In this document: positions 1-10,821 of the stretch, in pieces
How positions within the stretch are numbered: position 1 is the first letter of the stretch
How the letters are laid out: each line of letters opens with the position of its first letter
Assembly (NCBI GenBank): GCA_024291935.2
Contig: CM044309.1
Coordinates: 3,224,001 to 3,288,000 of the forward strand
Reading direction: 5' to 3'
Length of the DNA stretch: 64,000 nucleotides
Source of the DNA: Okapia johnstoni
Lineage: Eukaryota; Chordata; Mammalia; Artiodactyla; Giraffidae
Position numbers and translations under genes: made by a program
The notes under the pieces: model-generated
What the model was told of the DNA's origin: nothing
What the model saw: the letters and a program-made list of their open reading frames with translations, nothing else
Database searches by the model: none

Positions 1-2449
1 GGGTGCATACTCATTTATACAATCATTAAGAAATATATTTTTCCTTGTTTATGCTTTTATGCATGCTTAATTTTTTTTTAAATGATCAAACCACTACTTG
101 TCTTTTTCATGCTACTTTCAGTAATTGTGTTTTTTATTGTTCTGAGCAGCAAGGACAACAGAAAAGCATATATATATAGCAGTACCTAAGAGGAAACCGT
201 GACAACATATCACATGTTTCGAAAGGCTGGGTGTGTGATAGAAGTCTCACCGTTCACCATGTGAGCATACCCCCTGTATTTCGTCTCAGACCCCTGAGAA
301 TGGACATGGGCTGTTACAGGCCAGTGGTCACATTTGACAGCGGTGCCTGGTCTCAGCTCATGCCCTGGCAAGGCTGGAAACAGCGGTTCATTCGGATTGC
401 ATCAGATACGTTTTATGCATTTTATTTTGTTGCGTTCTGTCTGTATTCCTACTCTGGCAGTTATATGTGAAGGATTGCTCTTAACTTTGGATATTTCCTG
501 CAATAAGGCTGAGATCACATGAGTAAGTAAACAGATCGTCTCGTTACCTACCCCTGTGTGACGCACCACACAGAAACTTCGTGGTGTGACACAGTAGCAG
601 TTCTTTTTTTCTCGTGAGCCTGGGTGTTGACTCCTTCTCTGGTCTTAGATGTCATCAGTCGTGAGCTGCTTTCATCTGGCGGTCGGACCGGTTTCAGCCA
701 GAGCCCTAGGTTAGTTCTCCTCCAGGTGGCCGGCCTACCCGGCCCTCGGGGTGTCTCATGGCTTGGGGATCTGAGCCTTCTAAGGGAGCAGTGGCAGCTG
801 CCGGTCCTTTTCAGGCCTGACTCTAAGGTCCAAGGACGTGACTTCACATTCATTATCAGCCCCACTGTGTTGATTAGACCAGCTCACAGGACCAGCTCAG
901 ATTAGCGGTAGGAGTAAAAGGGTAAGGCAAGCTCTTGGGGCCCATTGTTGGTGGCCACAGGTGTCTGCAGCTCATCACACTGGCCAACCAGGAAAATAGT
1001 GACATGCATGAAGGAAGACGTGAGCTCTGGGATTGCACTGCTCCTTGGTCAGGACAGTAGAAAGAATCATCTAAGAATTACATGAATGATCTTCTCTCCA
1101 TACTGATTACAAGTTCTAACAATCCTGAGTTTCTTAGAGTAAACCAGTTTGCCACTAATTCTGTTGTTACAATTATGCTTTTCTTATCTGTTTCGTTATT
1201 GTTGAAATTTTGAGGTGATATAAACACTTTCTGAAACATAGCAGATGATAATTTTGGTGCTGCAAGTTTCTGTCATCAATATGTTGATTGTTAAACTGTT
1301 GTGCTGCCTTAATTATGTTTAAATATCATTCCAACCAACTTTTATGGAAGTATAGAAAACTGTTTCCAAATATTCATCTGTTATTATTATTATGTATTCG
1401 TTTTTGATTGATTACTGAATTTTATTCAGATAGAATAAATCATTTTTCAGATCGAATAAAGAATTTTAAATCAAGTTCTTCAATACTATCTAATTAGCTG
1501 ATAAGTTGTCGCATTTGCAAAATCCTGAGTCACACTTGCTTTCATTCATAATTTATTGATCAGTATATAACAAAAGCTCCATTTCTCCATATGCTCTTTT
1601 GCAATAGGGAAATACGGCTCCAAAATATTAGTCCAAAATGTTTGGGCAGGTCTTCATTAATTCTATCCGAATTTATTCATTTTCTAGGCACTGATGCTTG
1701 AAAATTTCATTTTCAACATGTTTATTGCTTTGTTTATGATATAGCATTAAGATAGTTATCTTAGTGGCTTTAAGATGTATAGACTGCTTTTTTTTAAGTT
1801 CATTACATCAATTCAGGTTTTTGTACGTTTAAAAAAATCCATATGTGTTTATAAACTAATTGCTTGACAATAGACTTAACATAATATAACACTTGACAGG
1901 AAATTTTGTTTCAACGTTTACTCATCTCAAAGCTGTTTTTTTTTTTTAATAGTTTACTCATCAGTACATACTTAGAATATTTTCTTAGGAATAAAGTCAG
2001 CTCTTCTCTGTTGATAGAAATTTTTGTGATACTGATGGCTGTAGGAGTCATGTTTCCAGATCAGAAGTTTTTTATAAGGTTTTCTGTTTGTAGATGTTAT
2101 TAATTTCAGTGTTTCAAGCCTAGCCTTCTGGTTTAACATTTCATTCTGGAAACTGTTTTTTCACTAGTGGAAAAATATAGTGCAGTCTTTTATTGCAGCT
2201 TTTATATGCATAAGAATGTTTGTTCTGATTCACACTGGAGACTCAAAATAACATTTCCAGTTTACTTATGAGCTAAGAATATTTACAAATACTAAACTGA
2301 AAGCAGACTGTCTTTCAATGTGTTTATCAAACTGTTTATAGTTTCTTTTTCTGGTGACATCAAATAGTAAATATGGAACAAAGTCAGAATCTGTTTCTTA
2401 AGCATTTTTTGCCAACAGAAAGTAGACAAACTATAATCATTGGCTTTTA
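1..2449. other. Unique AT-rich sequence, no gene recognised
   Basis: I see no repeat I can name and no convincing exon here. The part from about 640 to 960 is noticeably more GC- and CpG-rich than the rest and is open for 93 codons on the plus strand, but it lacks splice signals, codon bias or family resemblance. From about 1050 to 2440 the sequence is strongly AT-rich with stops in all frames and short homopolymer runs such as the T-run near 1930. This is what mammalian intergenic or intronic DNA looks like. Confidence 0.5.
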
Positions 2450-2455
2450 TAACTC

Positions 2456-2677
2456 CTGGTGGGCTTCCCAGGTGGCTCAGTGGTAAAGAATCTGAAAGCC
2501 AAGCAGAAGACATGGGCTTGATCCCTGGGTTGGGAAGATCCCCTGGAAAAGGAAATGGCACCCACCCCAATATTCTTGCCTGGAGAACCGCATGGACAGA
2601 GGAGCCTCGCGGGCTACAGTCCACGGGGTCGCAAAGGGTCAGACCTGGGTTAGTGACTGCAACAGGAGCAGCAGCGT
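2456..2677 (+). repeat. Bov-tA SINE
   Basis: The order is that of a Bov-tA SINE: a tRNA-Glu-like head (GGCTTCCCAGGTGGCTCAG and GGCTTGATCCCTGGG), then the BovB-derived Bov-A body (CTTGCCTGGAGAACC, GGGCTACAGTCCACGG), ending in an AGC-type tail near 2666. A short flanking repeat TAACTC at 2450-2455 and 2678-2683 probably marks the target-site duplication. It is diverged from consensus, with a damaged B-box region. Non-autonomous, mobilised in the past by BovB. Confidence 0.9.
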
Positions 2678-2865
2678 AACTCTTTGTTTAGTGAAAGTTA
2701 CAGAATTAGGTGTAATTTAGCAAATCGTCTTGTCCTGTTCTGTAAAATAACTGCTATGAACTATTTTCTATATATATTTTGAATTGAGAAAAAATTTCAA
2801 AAATTTTGGATGAATTGTGTAGAATGTTCCAGAACAATAGTTTTCCAGCCTATTGGTGATCTATT

Positions 2866-3055
2866 AGTGGTCGATGAAATCGATTTTAAGCTAAATTCAG
2901 CGTTTTTGAAGAGCGGAACAGAGCTGCGCAGACCGCGTCAGATTGGAAAAGAGCCGAGGACGCGGGCATGCGGTGGAAAGTGGACGCTTGGCGGAGGCGC
3001 TGTTTCAGCTTTGTGCGCTTCCATGCCGTTGGTCACAGGGTGAAATACGCCTCTG
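2866..3055. other. CpG-dense patch of unknown nature
   Basis: About 17 CpG dinucleotides fall within roughly 190 bases, in a region where CpG is otherwise rare. GC content is moderate (around half). The plus strand is open for 77 codons from 2810 to 3043, but I recognise no protein family and see no clear splice acceptor. It is not one of the SINE or LINE sequences seen elsewhere. It could be a small unmethylated regulatory element, a relic of a CpG-rich insertion, or an eroded exon. Confidence 0.35.
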
Positions 3056-3689
3056 GCTGAAAGTCATGGTCAAGCCATTTTTGAAATGATCTGTCTGTAT
3101 GTGATGTTAATTCCTCGGTAACAACTTACCCCTCACTGTTGGCCCCAGTTGGGCGTCTCCAGCTGTATTTTGATGAGACACAGACCACTTTCAAGGTGAG
3201 CGATTGTTAGTCACAAAAAGTGAGAAATTTTGGTCTTGCAAATTTTCGTTAAATATTGGCCTCCTGCATGAAACGTTTATTCTTTAATATTAAAATACTG
3301 GTGACTAATCTATTGACTTAACTCACAGTTTTCAGTTTACTCTTCATAACCAAAGGCCAGTTGTCAGTCGTTGTTGAAGTACTTTGACAGGAAACTTTCC
3401 GCTGATAGGAGTAAATCTGTTTATTTATAGGACAGAAAGAACGGTAATGTTAAGGAATATATGGTTCTGCTAATCTTACGTAATCATGAGCTGACAAGAT
3501 ACTTTCAAAATGAGATGATGGATAGTAAATAATGCCAATTCTTCCATTCTGAATGCAATTTAAATCACTAGTTTGTGCTTAAATGGCTGTAGTTGTTGAC
3601 CAAAGCTTAATATGTTGGTTGGATATTGAAGATTGATATTTAGTTTTAGTTTTAGTACTTAGTTATTCATGTATTTAATGTTTATACCT
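3056..3689. other. Unique AT-rich sequence
   Basis: No repeat, exon or RNA gene is recognisable. Base composition becomes AT-rich again after the CpG patch, with stops in all frames. Confidence 0.45.
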
Positions 3690-3890
3690 TGGCTTAACAT
3701 TCTGCTAAAGCAGCAAAGATGTAAGTCTTCCTTCACGAAGCCAGCATTTTAGTTGAAGAGACAGACTATGATCCTAAAATGCGTGAATTCCTTGAAGTCG
3801 ACAGTGATGTAATGCATACTGATAACAATTACACCTTCAGGATTTCCTTTGACAAAACTCAGTAAGTATTGTTGAATGAATGCATAATTG
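3690..3890 (+). repeat. Ancient mammalian repeat fragment (L2/MIR-type)
   Basis: Phrases such as CATTTTAGTTGAAGAGACAG and CTCAGTAAGTATTGTTGAAT follow the order of a very old mammalian repeat that usually reads 'gagcttacattctag...gagacagac' and ends 'ctcaataaatatttgttgaatgaatg'. The same family appears near 17.2, 23.2 and 48.0 kb. A 46-codon open stretch inside it looks protein-like but is explained by the repeat. I do not recall the exact library name. Confidence 0.5.
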
Positions 3891-4559
3891 AACGAATTAA
3901 TTTAATGTAGGGAAAAAAAAAAAACCTACGGCATTGCCCCATGAGTTTACATGCTCGTGGAAAAGCAGGGAATAACATGAGATCAGCTGCTTTGGAAAAG
4001 ATTTTAAAGGAGATTGGACCGCAGCTCTCCTAGATTGGGGAGATGGTAGGAGCAAACCTACTCTCCTGAGATGGATGTATTTGTAAAGCCTGGTCTTTCC
4101 AAAGGAAAACAGCTTTCTGCATAGGCTTTCCCATCTAGGTGGGTGTGGTTGGCAGAAAAAAACGCACCTTCAAGTCATCTCCGTGCTCATCTTCAGAACC
4201 TGCGTATGGTACCTGATAAACGGAAGGGCTTTGCAGGTGTGGTTTAGGGCGTGGGCCCTGGGACTGGGAGAAAACCTTGGAGGGTCTGGAGAGAAGGGAC
4301 ACCAGCGAGGAGCAGTGCTGTCTTCTCTCTGCTCCGCAGTGTCTCAAGTCTGAGGACCTCGGCGGCCTGTTAGATGAGGGTGCGCATGGTTCCAGCAGCC
4401 GGTAGTAACTCTGACCTGTTTCAGCAGGCCCTCCCTCGGCCCCAGTAACCCAGTCTTGAGATCTGCCACTCAAGAGCCCCTCCCCACTCACTTGGTATTT
4501 TTTATCAGGACCAGACGTTGCAGCCTTTGAGGAGCTCTGGTTCTCGTGTTCCGCCCCGA
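3891..4559. other. Unique sequence, moderately GC-rich in the middle
   Basis: Between about 4135 and 4490 GC content rises and the minus strand is open for 118 codons. I see no family, no bias and no splice context. The A-run near 3911 is a simple homopolymer. Nothing is annotated here. Confidence 0.4.
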
Positions 4560-4990
4560 TTAGGTTTTCTCCGTTTGTAATCCTAGCCGGATCATATCTT
4601 GACTCACCAACTACATGAGCCTCTTCCCTCTCACCCTTTCCAGCTAGTCTTACCTAGATGTAGCCCCACAATAATCTTTTAAAACTCCTTTTGATCTTGT
4701 TGCTGCCTGAGTCAAAAGCTTGAAATGGTTCCCTGCCATTTCTGGGCTCCTCTGTCATATAGTTTCAACCTTTCCACAGCCTCGTTTCAGCCTCCACTGA
4801 TCATGCCTCACATCCCATTCTATTTCTACAGCAATCATCTTCGCCAGCCCAGTTGGCTCACTGCAGATCCCCTAAATATACCTCTTGGTTCTTGGCCATT
4901 GCGATTTTTTGCCTGTCATCCTTCTCACCTTCAGTGTAGTCCCTGACACGCTCTGTCTGTTCAAACCCTAGTCCTCTTTTGTTTCATGTC
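4560..4990 (+). repeat. L2-like LINE fragment
   Basis: The string of short phrases matches the 3' part of L2 elements in the sense direction: 'aatggttccctgcc', then 'ttcaacctttccacagcc', then the pyrimidine-rich 'tgcctgtcatccttctcaccttc'. Divergence is heavy, as expected for an element that amplified before placental mammals radiated. The boundaries are approximate and a false match is possible. Confidence 0.4.
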
Positions 4991-6217
4991 TTCCCAACTG
5001 GGGGGTACTTTGCTTCTGGAATAGATTGTGGTGCTATTGTCTTAATAACAATGAGAAGGCAACTTCAGAGCTCCAAGAGAAGAAGACCAGTGAGATTTAT
5101 ATTTCCTCTGCTGCCTATCACATGCAGTGTCAGGTAATAGTAGGATTTTTCTAATATCACTTTTATCTTTAGTCCTAAAGGTGGGAGTCTGCAAATATGA
5201 AGCTATCCTAGACTTCAAAGGTGGGTCAGACAGATCAGGCTAGTCCTCTGGCAAGAAGTGCTTTGACCCTTTGCTTTTCATTACTTTCCCTGGGACAGAG
5301 ATTGAGAGCTCCCGGAGAAATCAAATTAAAACCTCAGTAGGTAAATGCCAATCCTTTCCATTGGTGTGAGAAACAAAGGGATGCCTGTCTGCCTCATCAG
5401 CATGCAGGGACTTCTCCGCAAACGAGTGTAAACACCGGGCCTTAAGCAGCAGATGTGCTCATTATTCACTCTGAGCAAATCTGCGGGAATCTTACAGGAA
5501 AGGGCAGAACGATCTTGCTTGGCAGTCTTGATAGAGGAGAATAATCATAATCTGTTCTTTGCATCTTTCACACAAGAAAGAAGGATTGTTTCGTGTAATC
5601 TAATGTAATCTGTGCATTTTAGGGCTCTGATTACTTTTCTGAGGATCCTTCAAGACTCCCAGTTCTAATTCTAAATCCGTTTTAGCTATGTTACCTACAA
5701 TGCCCTAAATTCTCCACCCCTGCAGTGCCTACAGCATACATTGCTGATTAATCCCAGAGTGGCTGATGCCTCTTATGCATGAGCTTTCACTCTTTTTGAA
5801 ATTATATATTGTATTTTCATTGTCTATTTTTGTCGCACCTTGATAGCTAAATCGCCAGGTCCTGGAAGGAAGCCACTGCTGCTTATTTGTCATTGCACCT
5901 CTAGAGGTGTCCCCAAGAGCTTTCATTAAAATAAAATTTGCTAAGCATTTACTGTGAGTCAAGCATTGTTATGCACACCCACATCTTGACTACATGACAT
6001 TCTTTTTCTGATCTCTAGAATGCCACTTAAAAATATCTGTTAGCAAACCCTGAAAGCTGCATCTAAAAACATAACATGCTTGTTCCTTGCATGTTCACTG
6101 ATGTCTTTGCTCTGGATACAGAATACCTTACCTGATTGGGCCACAATAATTCAGAGTTTAGGATCAGTGATTGAGAGCTATTTTTTACCAGAGTTTGCAT
6201 GATCTCCATCCCTGCAG
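4991..6217. other. Unique sequence with possible MIR remnant
   Basis: No gene or young repeat is visible. Around 5935-5985 a phrase of the form 'gctaagcatttactgtgagtc' resembles the core of a MIR- or L2-type repeat but is too short to call. Confidence 0.4.
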
Positions 6218-6366
6218 TAGAAATCCGAGTAGAGAGAATTTCAGGAACTTTGTCTGTACCAGGTTCAGTATTGGGACGAGGCTACTCTATGCCAGATTTT
6301 ATCTTCCAAAGGCTTGTTGCCAAGACTGTCGATGTTTACCAGTGTCAGAACTGCCTCATTTTTCAG
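6218..6366 (+). other. Candidate exon, unidentified (weak)
   Basis: The segment follows a pyrimidine-containing stretch ending CATCCCTGCAG (acceptor-like) and is followed by GTCATT (donor-like after TTTTTCAG). It is 149 nt and open in the frame that starts with two bases of a split codon. The 49 encoded residues look protein-like (GSVLGRGYSMPDF, VYQCQNCLIFQ) and include a CxxC pair. I do not recognise a family, the acceptor's pyrimidine tract is mediocre and no neighbouring exon is clear. It may be chance or an eroded retrocopy. Confidence 0.15.
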
Positions 6367-6473
6367 GTCATTAAAAAATGGATAATATGCAGACTGATTT
6401 CAACTGAGAATTAGAGGGGAAACTTCTGTATGGATCCCTGAGAAAGACTTAACGAGCTTGTGGCAGCTGTGAA

Positions 6474-6806
6474 TTGGCAGGGCTAATCCTAGATGACATG
6501 AAGCCATCAGAAGTAGGGTACATCATTTTGGCAAATGCTTCAGGATATCGGGGCTCTAAGAGACAGTCCAATATAGTGAGAGGCTCTTCAAATAGCTGCA
6601 GTCATGAACTGATGAAAACACTTCATTTATCTTATGGAGGCTGTTGCAAAGATTATTATTCTCCCTGTTTCAGCCATGCCCATACGTTTATAAGCCATGA
6701 TCACCTCCATGAGTGTCATCACTCTCAAGAGCCATCTGCCGTCCAGTGTAAAATGTGTCAAATATGTGGAAGAAATAATGTGGTAACCCAGGGGCACCAC
6801 AGTTAG
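6474..6806 (+). other. 110-codon open frame rich in His and Cys, unidentified
   Basis: The plus strand is open from an ATG at 6474 to a stop at 6804-6806. The product is hydrophilic and unusually rich in His and Cys, with a CKMCQICGRN segment near its C-terminus and clustered His residues (HAHTFISHDHLHECHH). That could suggest metal binding, but spacing does not match a zinc-finger class I know. It lies immediately upstream of a Bov-tA SINE. No signal peptide or membrane segment is seen. I regard coding potential as unproven. Confidence 0.12.
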
Positions 6807-6840
6807 CAATGGTGATACTTTTTCTCAGGGGGTATCAGTT

Positions 6841-7075
6841 CAGTAGGGCTTCCCTGATGGCTCGGCTGAAGAGTCTGCTTGCAATGCAGGAGATGCAGGA
6901 GACATGGGTTCATTCCCTGGATCAGGAAGATCCCCTGGAGGAGGGCATGGCAACCCACTCCAGTATTCTTGCCTGGAGAATCCCATGGACAGAGGAGCCT
7001 ATGGGGCTACAGTCCACGGGGTCACAACGAGTCAGACACGACTGCAGTGACTGACCGCACACAGCACACACACAC
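6841..7075 (+). repeat. Bov-tA SINE with CA-rich tail
   Basis: The tRNA-like head begins at GGCTTCCCTGATGGCTCGG and the Bov-A body includes CAACCCACTCCAGTATTCTT and GGCTACAGTCCACGGG. The tail has drifted into a short CA repeat at about 7057-7075. ATCAGTT at 6834-6840 and again at 7076-7082 is a likely 7-bp target-site duplication. Inside the head, AGGAGATGC and AGGAGACAT form a small duplication. Confidence 0.92.
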
Positions 7076-7082
7076 ATCAGTT

Positions 7083-7569
7083 AAATGTCTGGAGGAGAAT
7101 GAGAGATGTGGTGCAGGCTCACATGCAGTGAGAACCTAAAACTTAGACTCCTTCAAAAAGCTTCCCCCCTCCAGTGAAAGGAGGATTAAAAACACTCTGA
7201 CCGAGGAAGCTCGGAAGGTCACTTCTCAGGATTTCTTCAGGGTATGAGTGGGAAAAAAAACCTGATTCTTTGGGAGAGTTCAGTGCCCAGTTGGGTTGTG
7301 TGTGAGTGTGGAGGGTGATTTAACACCAGGCAGGGTGTGGAGATCAGTGAAACCCAGAAACTTCCTGGGACCAGCAGAAGCAAACACAAACCCTCCTTGC
7401 AGGGATGTTTCCACAGCCCAGGAGTAGCAGACCCTCATCAGAAGATAGGGAAAAGGTAAATATGAAAAAAGAGACGTTTTTGAACAATGAGTCTATTAAT
7501 ACTGTCAAAGAGACTTTGACTGAAGGAGCTACTGGATTGAACTTGGGTGCAAAGGAAATTGCACTCAGA
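7083..7569. other. Unassigned sequence upstream of L1
   Basis: No gene seen. The 73-codon open frame from 7405 runs into the L1 match and probably continues L1-derived or spacer sequence. A short A-run sits near 7252. Confidence 0.35.
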
Positions 7570-8400
7570 AAGAATTTCTTACAACTCCGAATAAAAAGAC
7601 AAATAACTCAATTTAAAAATGAGTAAGGGATGAGAATAAACATTTCACCAAAGAGGGTAGACAGATGGACAACAATCATGTGAAAAGTTGTTTGAAATCA
7701 CCAGTCATTGGAGAAATGCAAGCCAAATTCTCAAAACCCACTACGGTAGCAATGATCAAAAAGACTGAAAACGAAAAGTCTTGGTGAAGATGTGGAGGAA
7801 ATAGATCCCTCCTACATTTCAGGTGGGCCTGTAAACTGATGCATCGATTCTGGAAGACCATTTGGCAGTTCCTCAAAATGTTAAACATGTCGAGTTAACC
7901 GTATGACCTGCATTTCCAGCCCTAGGTGTATACACATAGAATTGACAACACGCTGATACAGAAACTTGTTCATGAATGTTCACAGCAGCATTGTTCCTAA
8001 TAGCTGAAGGTGGCATGACTCAAACAAATATCCATCAGCTGATGAACAGATAAATAAAACGTAGTAAGCCATACAATGGGATGTCATTCAAAATTAAAGA
8101 AAGGAGCGAGGTACTGATACATGTTGCGACATGGATGAACCTTGAAATCATACTAAGTGAAAGAAGCCCCAAATGCACATGGTGTGACCCCACTTATGTG
8201 AAATATACAGAACCTGCAAATCCATAGAGAGAGAAAGTAGATAAGAAGTCTCTAGGGACTGGGGCTAAGGGGGAAGGGAGACTGTCTGCTAACAAATATG
8301 AAGTTTTGGGGGAGGATGAAAATACTAATATCTTAAATTTAGACACAACTCTATTGAGTTGTTTCAGAAAAAGCAATTTACAATCCAATGTATAAAGTGT
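7570..8400 (+). repeat. L1 LINE 3' end (old L1MA/L1MB-like)
   Basis: Phrases in consensus order identify the end of L1 ORF2 and the start of the 3' UTR: AAGACAAATAACTCAATTTA near 7600, then 'ggagaaatgcaagcc', 'ggtgaagatgtggaggaaat', 'ttggcagttcctcaaaatgttaaac', 'atggatgaaccttgaaatcat', and 'agagagaaagtagataag'. Frameshifts and stops are frequent, so it cannot encode protein. The element is 5'-truncated and has no recognisable poly(A) tail. Confidence 0.85.
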
Positions 8401-8610
8401 AGGTTCAAAAACTAGTGTTTTTCAGGAGATTATTGCAGATAAACTTGGCCTAAAGTAAAATAAAACCATGAATAAAAAAATAGTAATAATAATGCATTTT
8501 CTGTAGTTTATTGTTTTACTCTGCAGTCTATTTCCTTCCATGTTTGTTTCAGTAAGCCATAGGTATATCCACTTTACACATTAAGAAAAGCTGAAATTAT
8601 TACAGTGATT

Positions 8611-10605
8611 GTTGATGTTCAGTCCCTCAATCATGTCTGAATCTGTGAGCCCATGGACTGCAGCACATCAGACCTCCCTGGCCTTCACTGTCTCCTGGAG
8701 CTTGCTCAAACCCATGTCCATTGAGTCAGTGATGCCATCCAACCATCTCATCCTCTGGCGTCCCCTTCTCCTCCTGCCTTCAGTCTTTCCCAGCATCAGG
8801 GTCTTTTCCAAAGAGTCAGCTCTTTGCATCAGGTGCCTGAAGTATTGGAGCTTCACTTTCAGCATCAATCCTTCCAGTGAATATTCAGGGTTGATTTCCT
8901 TTAGGATTGACTGACTTGAACTCCTTACTGTCCCAAGGACTCTCAAGCATCTTGTCCAGCACCACAGTTCAAAAATATCAATTCTTCAGTGCCAGCCTTC
9001 GTTATGGTCCAAATTTGACATCTGTACATGACTACTGGAAAAACCATAGCTTTGAATATATGGACCTTTGTCAGGGAATTGATATCTTTGCTTTTTAATA
9101 TGCTGTCTAGGTTGGTAATAGCTTTTCTTCCAAGGAGCAAGTGTCTTTTAATTTCATGGCTGCAGTCACTGTCTGCAGTGACTTTGGAGCCAAAGAAAAT
9201 AAAATTCGCCACTGTTTCCATTTTTTCCCCATCTGTTTGCCAAGAAGTGATGGGACCAGATGCCATGATCTTAGTTTTTTGAATGTTGAATTTTAAGCCA
9301 GCTTTTTCACTCTCCCTTTTCACCATCATTAAGAGGCTCTTTAGTTCCTCTTTGCTTTCTGCCATTAGAGTAATATCATCTACATATCCTAGGTTGTTAA
9401 TATTTCTTCTGGCAGTTTTGATTCCAGCTTGAGCCTCATCCAGCCTGGCATTTCTCTGATGTACTCTGTATATAAGCTAAATAAGCAGGGTGACAATATA
9501 CAGCCTTGACGTAATCCTTTCCCAATTTGGAGCCAGTCTGTTGTTCCATGTCTGGTTCTAACTGTTGCTTCTTGACCTGCATACAGCTTTCTCAGGAGAC
9601 AGGTCAGGAGGTCTGGTATTCCCATCTCTTCAAGAATCTTCCAGTTTGCTGTGGCCCACACAGTCACAGAATTTGGTGTAGTACAGAAGTAGAGGTTTTT
9701 CTGGAACTCTCTTGCTTTTTCGATGATCCAGCAGATGTTGGCCATTTGATCTCTGGTTCCATTGTCTTTTCTAAATCTGTTGAAGTCTAGCTTGAAGGAT
9801 TTTGAGCATTACCTCACTAACATGTGAAATGAGCACAATTTAATGGCAGTTTGAACATTCTTTGGCATTGCCCTTCTTTAGGACTGGAATGAAAACTGAC
9901 CTTTTCCAGTCCTGTGGCCACTGCTGAGTTTTCCAATTTTACTGACATATTGAGTGCAGCACTTTCATAGCACTGTCTTTTAGGATTTTAAATAGCTCAG
10001 CTGGAATTTCATCATTTCCACTAGCTTTGTTCACAGTAATACTTCCTAAGGCCCACTTGACTTCACATTCCAGGATGTGTGGCTCTAGGTAAGTGACCAC
10101 ACCACCGTGGTTATCCTGGTCAGACCTTTTTTGTACAGTTCTTCTGTATCTTGCCACCTCTTCTTAATCTCTTCTGCTTCTGTCAGGTCCATATCATTTC
10201 TGTCTTTTATTGTGACCATCTTTGCACGAAGTGTTCCCTTGGTATTTTCAATTTTCTTGAAGAGATCTCTAGTCTTTCCCATTGTATTGTTTTCCTCTAT
10301 TTCTTTGCATTGATCAGGGAGGAAGGCTTTCTTATCTCCCCTTGCTATTCTTTGGAACTCTGCATTCAGATGGGAATATCCTTCCCTTTCTCCTTTGCCT
10401 TTAGCTTCTCTTCTTTTCTCAGGTATTTGGCCTCCTCGTACGACCATTCTCTTTGGGCTGGTTTAGCCACCCACTTCAATGTTAATTGGGAGTGAGAAAG
10501 CAGACCAGAGGCCATCACAGGACTTTTCCTGTCTGCCAATATGATTGTTCTGTTCTGTCCATTTCGTCCAAGCAATGTCTATAACAAAGTATTGATGACT
10601 GTTGG
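8611..10605 (-). mobile_element. BovB LINE (RTE clade), 5'-truncated, antisense
   Basis: About 2 kb of BovB in reverse orientation. Read on the minus strand, it holds the linker after the missing endonuclease, then the reverse transcriptase, then the C-terminal region and 3' end. Visible motifs are GKGLRQGCILSP (RT domain) near 9.5 kb and the catalytic YVDD at 9375-9386, where most copies have YADD. Several stops and frameshifts split the frame, so it is dead. Full-length BovB is about 3.2 kb, so roughly the first third, including the APE-type endonuclease, is absent. A Bov-tA SINE abuts the truncated end. Confidence 0.93.
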
Positions 10606-10614
10606 GTGCTGTCT

Positions 10615-10821
10615 GTTGTTTAGTAGTTAAGTCGTGTCTGACTCCTTTGTGACCCCATGGACTGGAGCCCATCAGGCTCCTCTGTCCAAGGGATTTCCCA
10701 GGCAAGAATACTGGAGTGAGTTGCCATTTCCTCCTCCAAGGGATCTTCCCAAGTTAGGGATTGAACCCACGTCTCCTGCATTGGCAGACGGGTTCCTTAC
10801 CACTGAGTCCCCAAGGATGCC
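10615..10821 (-). repeat. Bov-tA SINE, antisense
   Basis: Antisense body (CGTGTCTGACTCCTTTGTGA, GACCCCATGGACTGGAGCCC) followed by the antisense tRNA head (GGGATTGAACCCACGTCTCC, CACTGAGTCCCCAAGG). It lies directly beside the truncated 5' side of the neighbouring BovB. I could not define a target-site duplication. Confidence 0.88.

Noticed and set aside
624..905. 93-codon frame in a GC-richer segment
   Set aside because: No family, no splice signals, and open frames of this size are expected from GC content alone.
3720..3862. Exon-like open stretch with an excellent GTAAGT donor and a protein-like 40-residue peptide
   Set aside because: The DNA matches an old mammalian repeat in order, and the apparent donor is part of the repeat's 'ctcaataaatatttgttgaatg'-type end.
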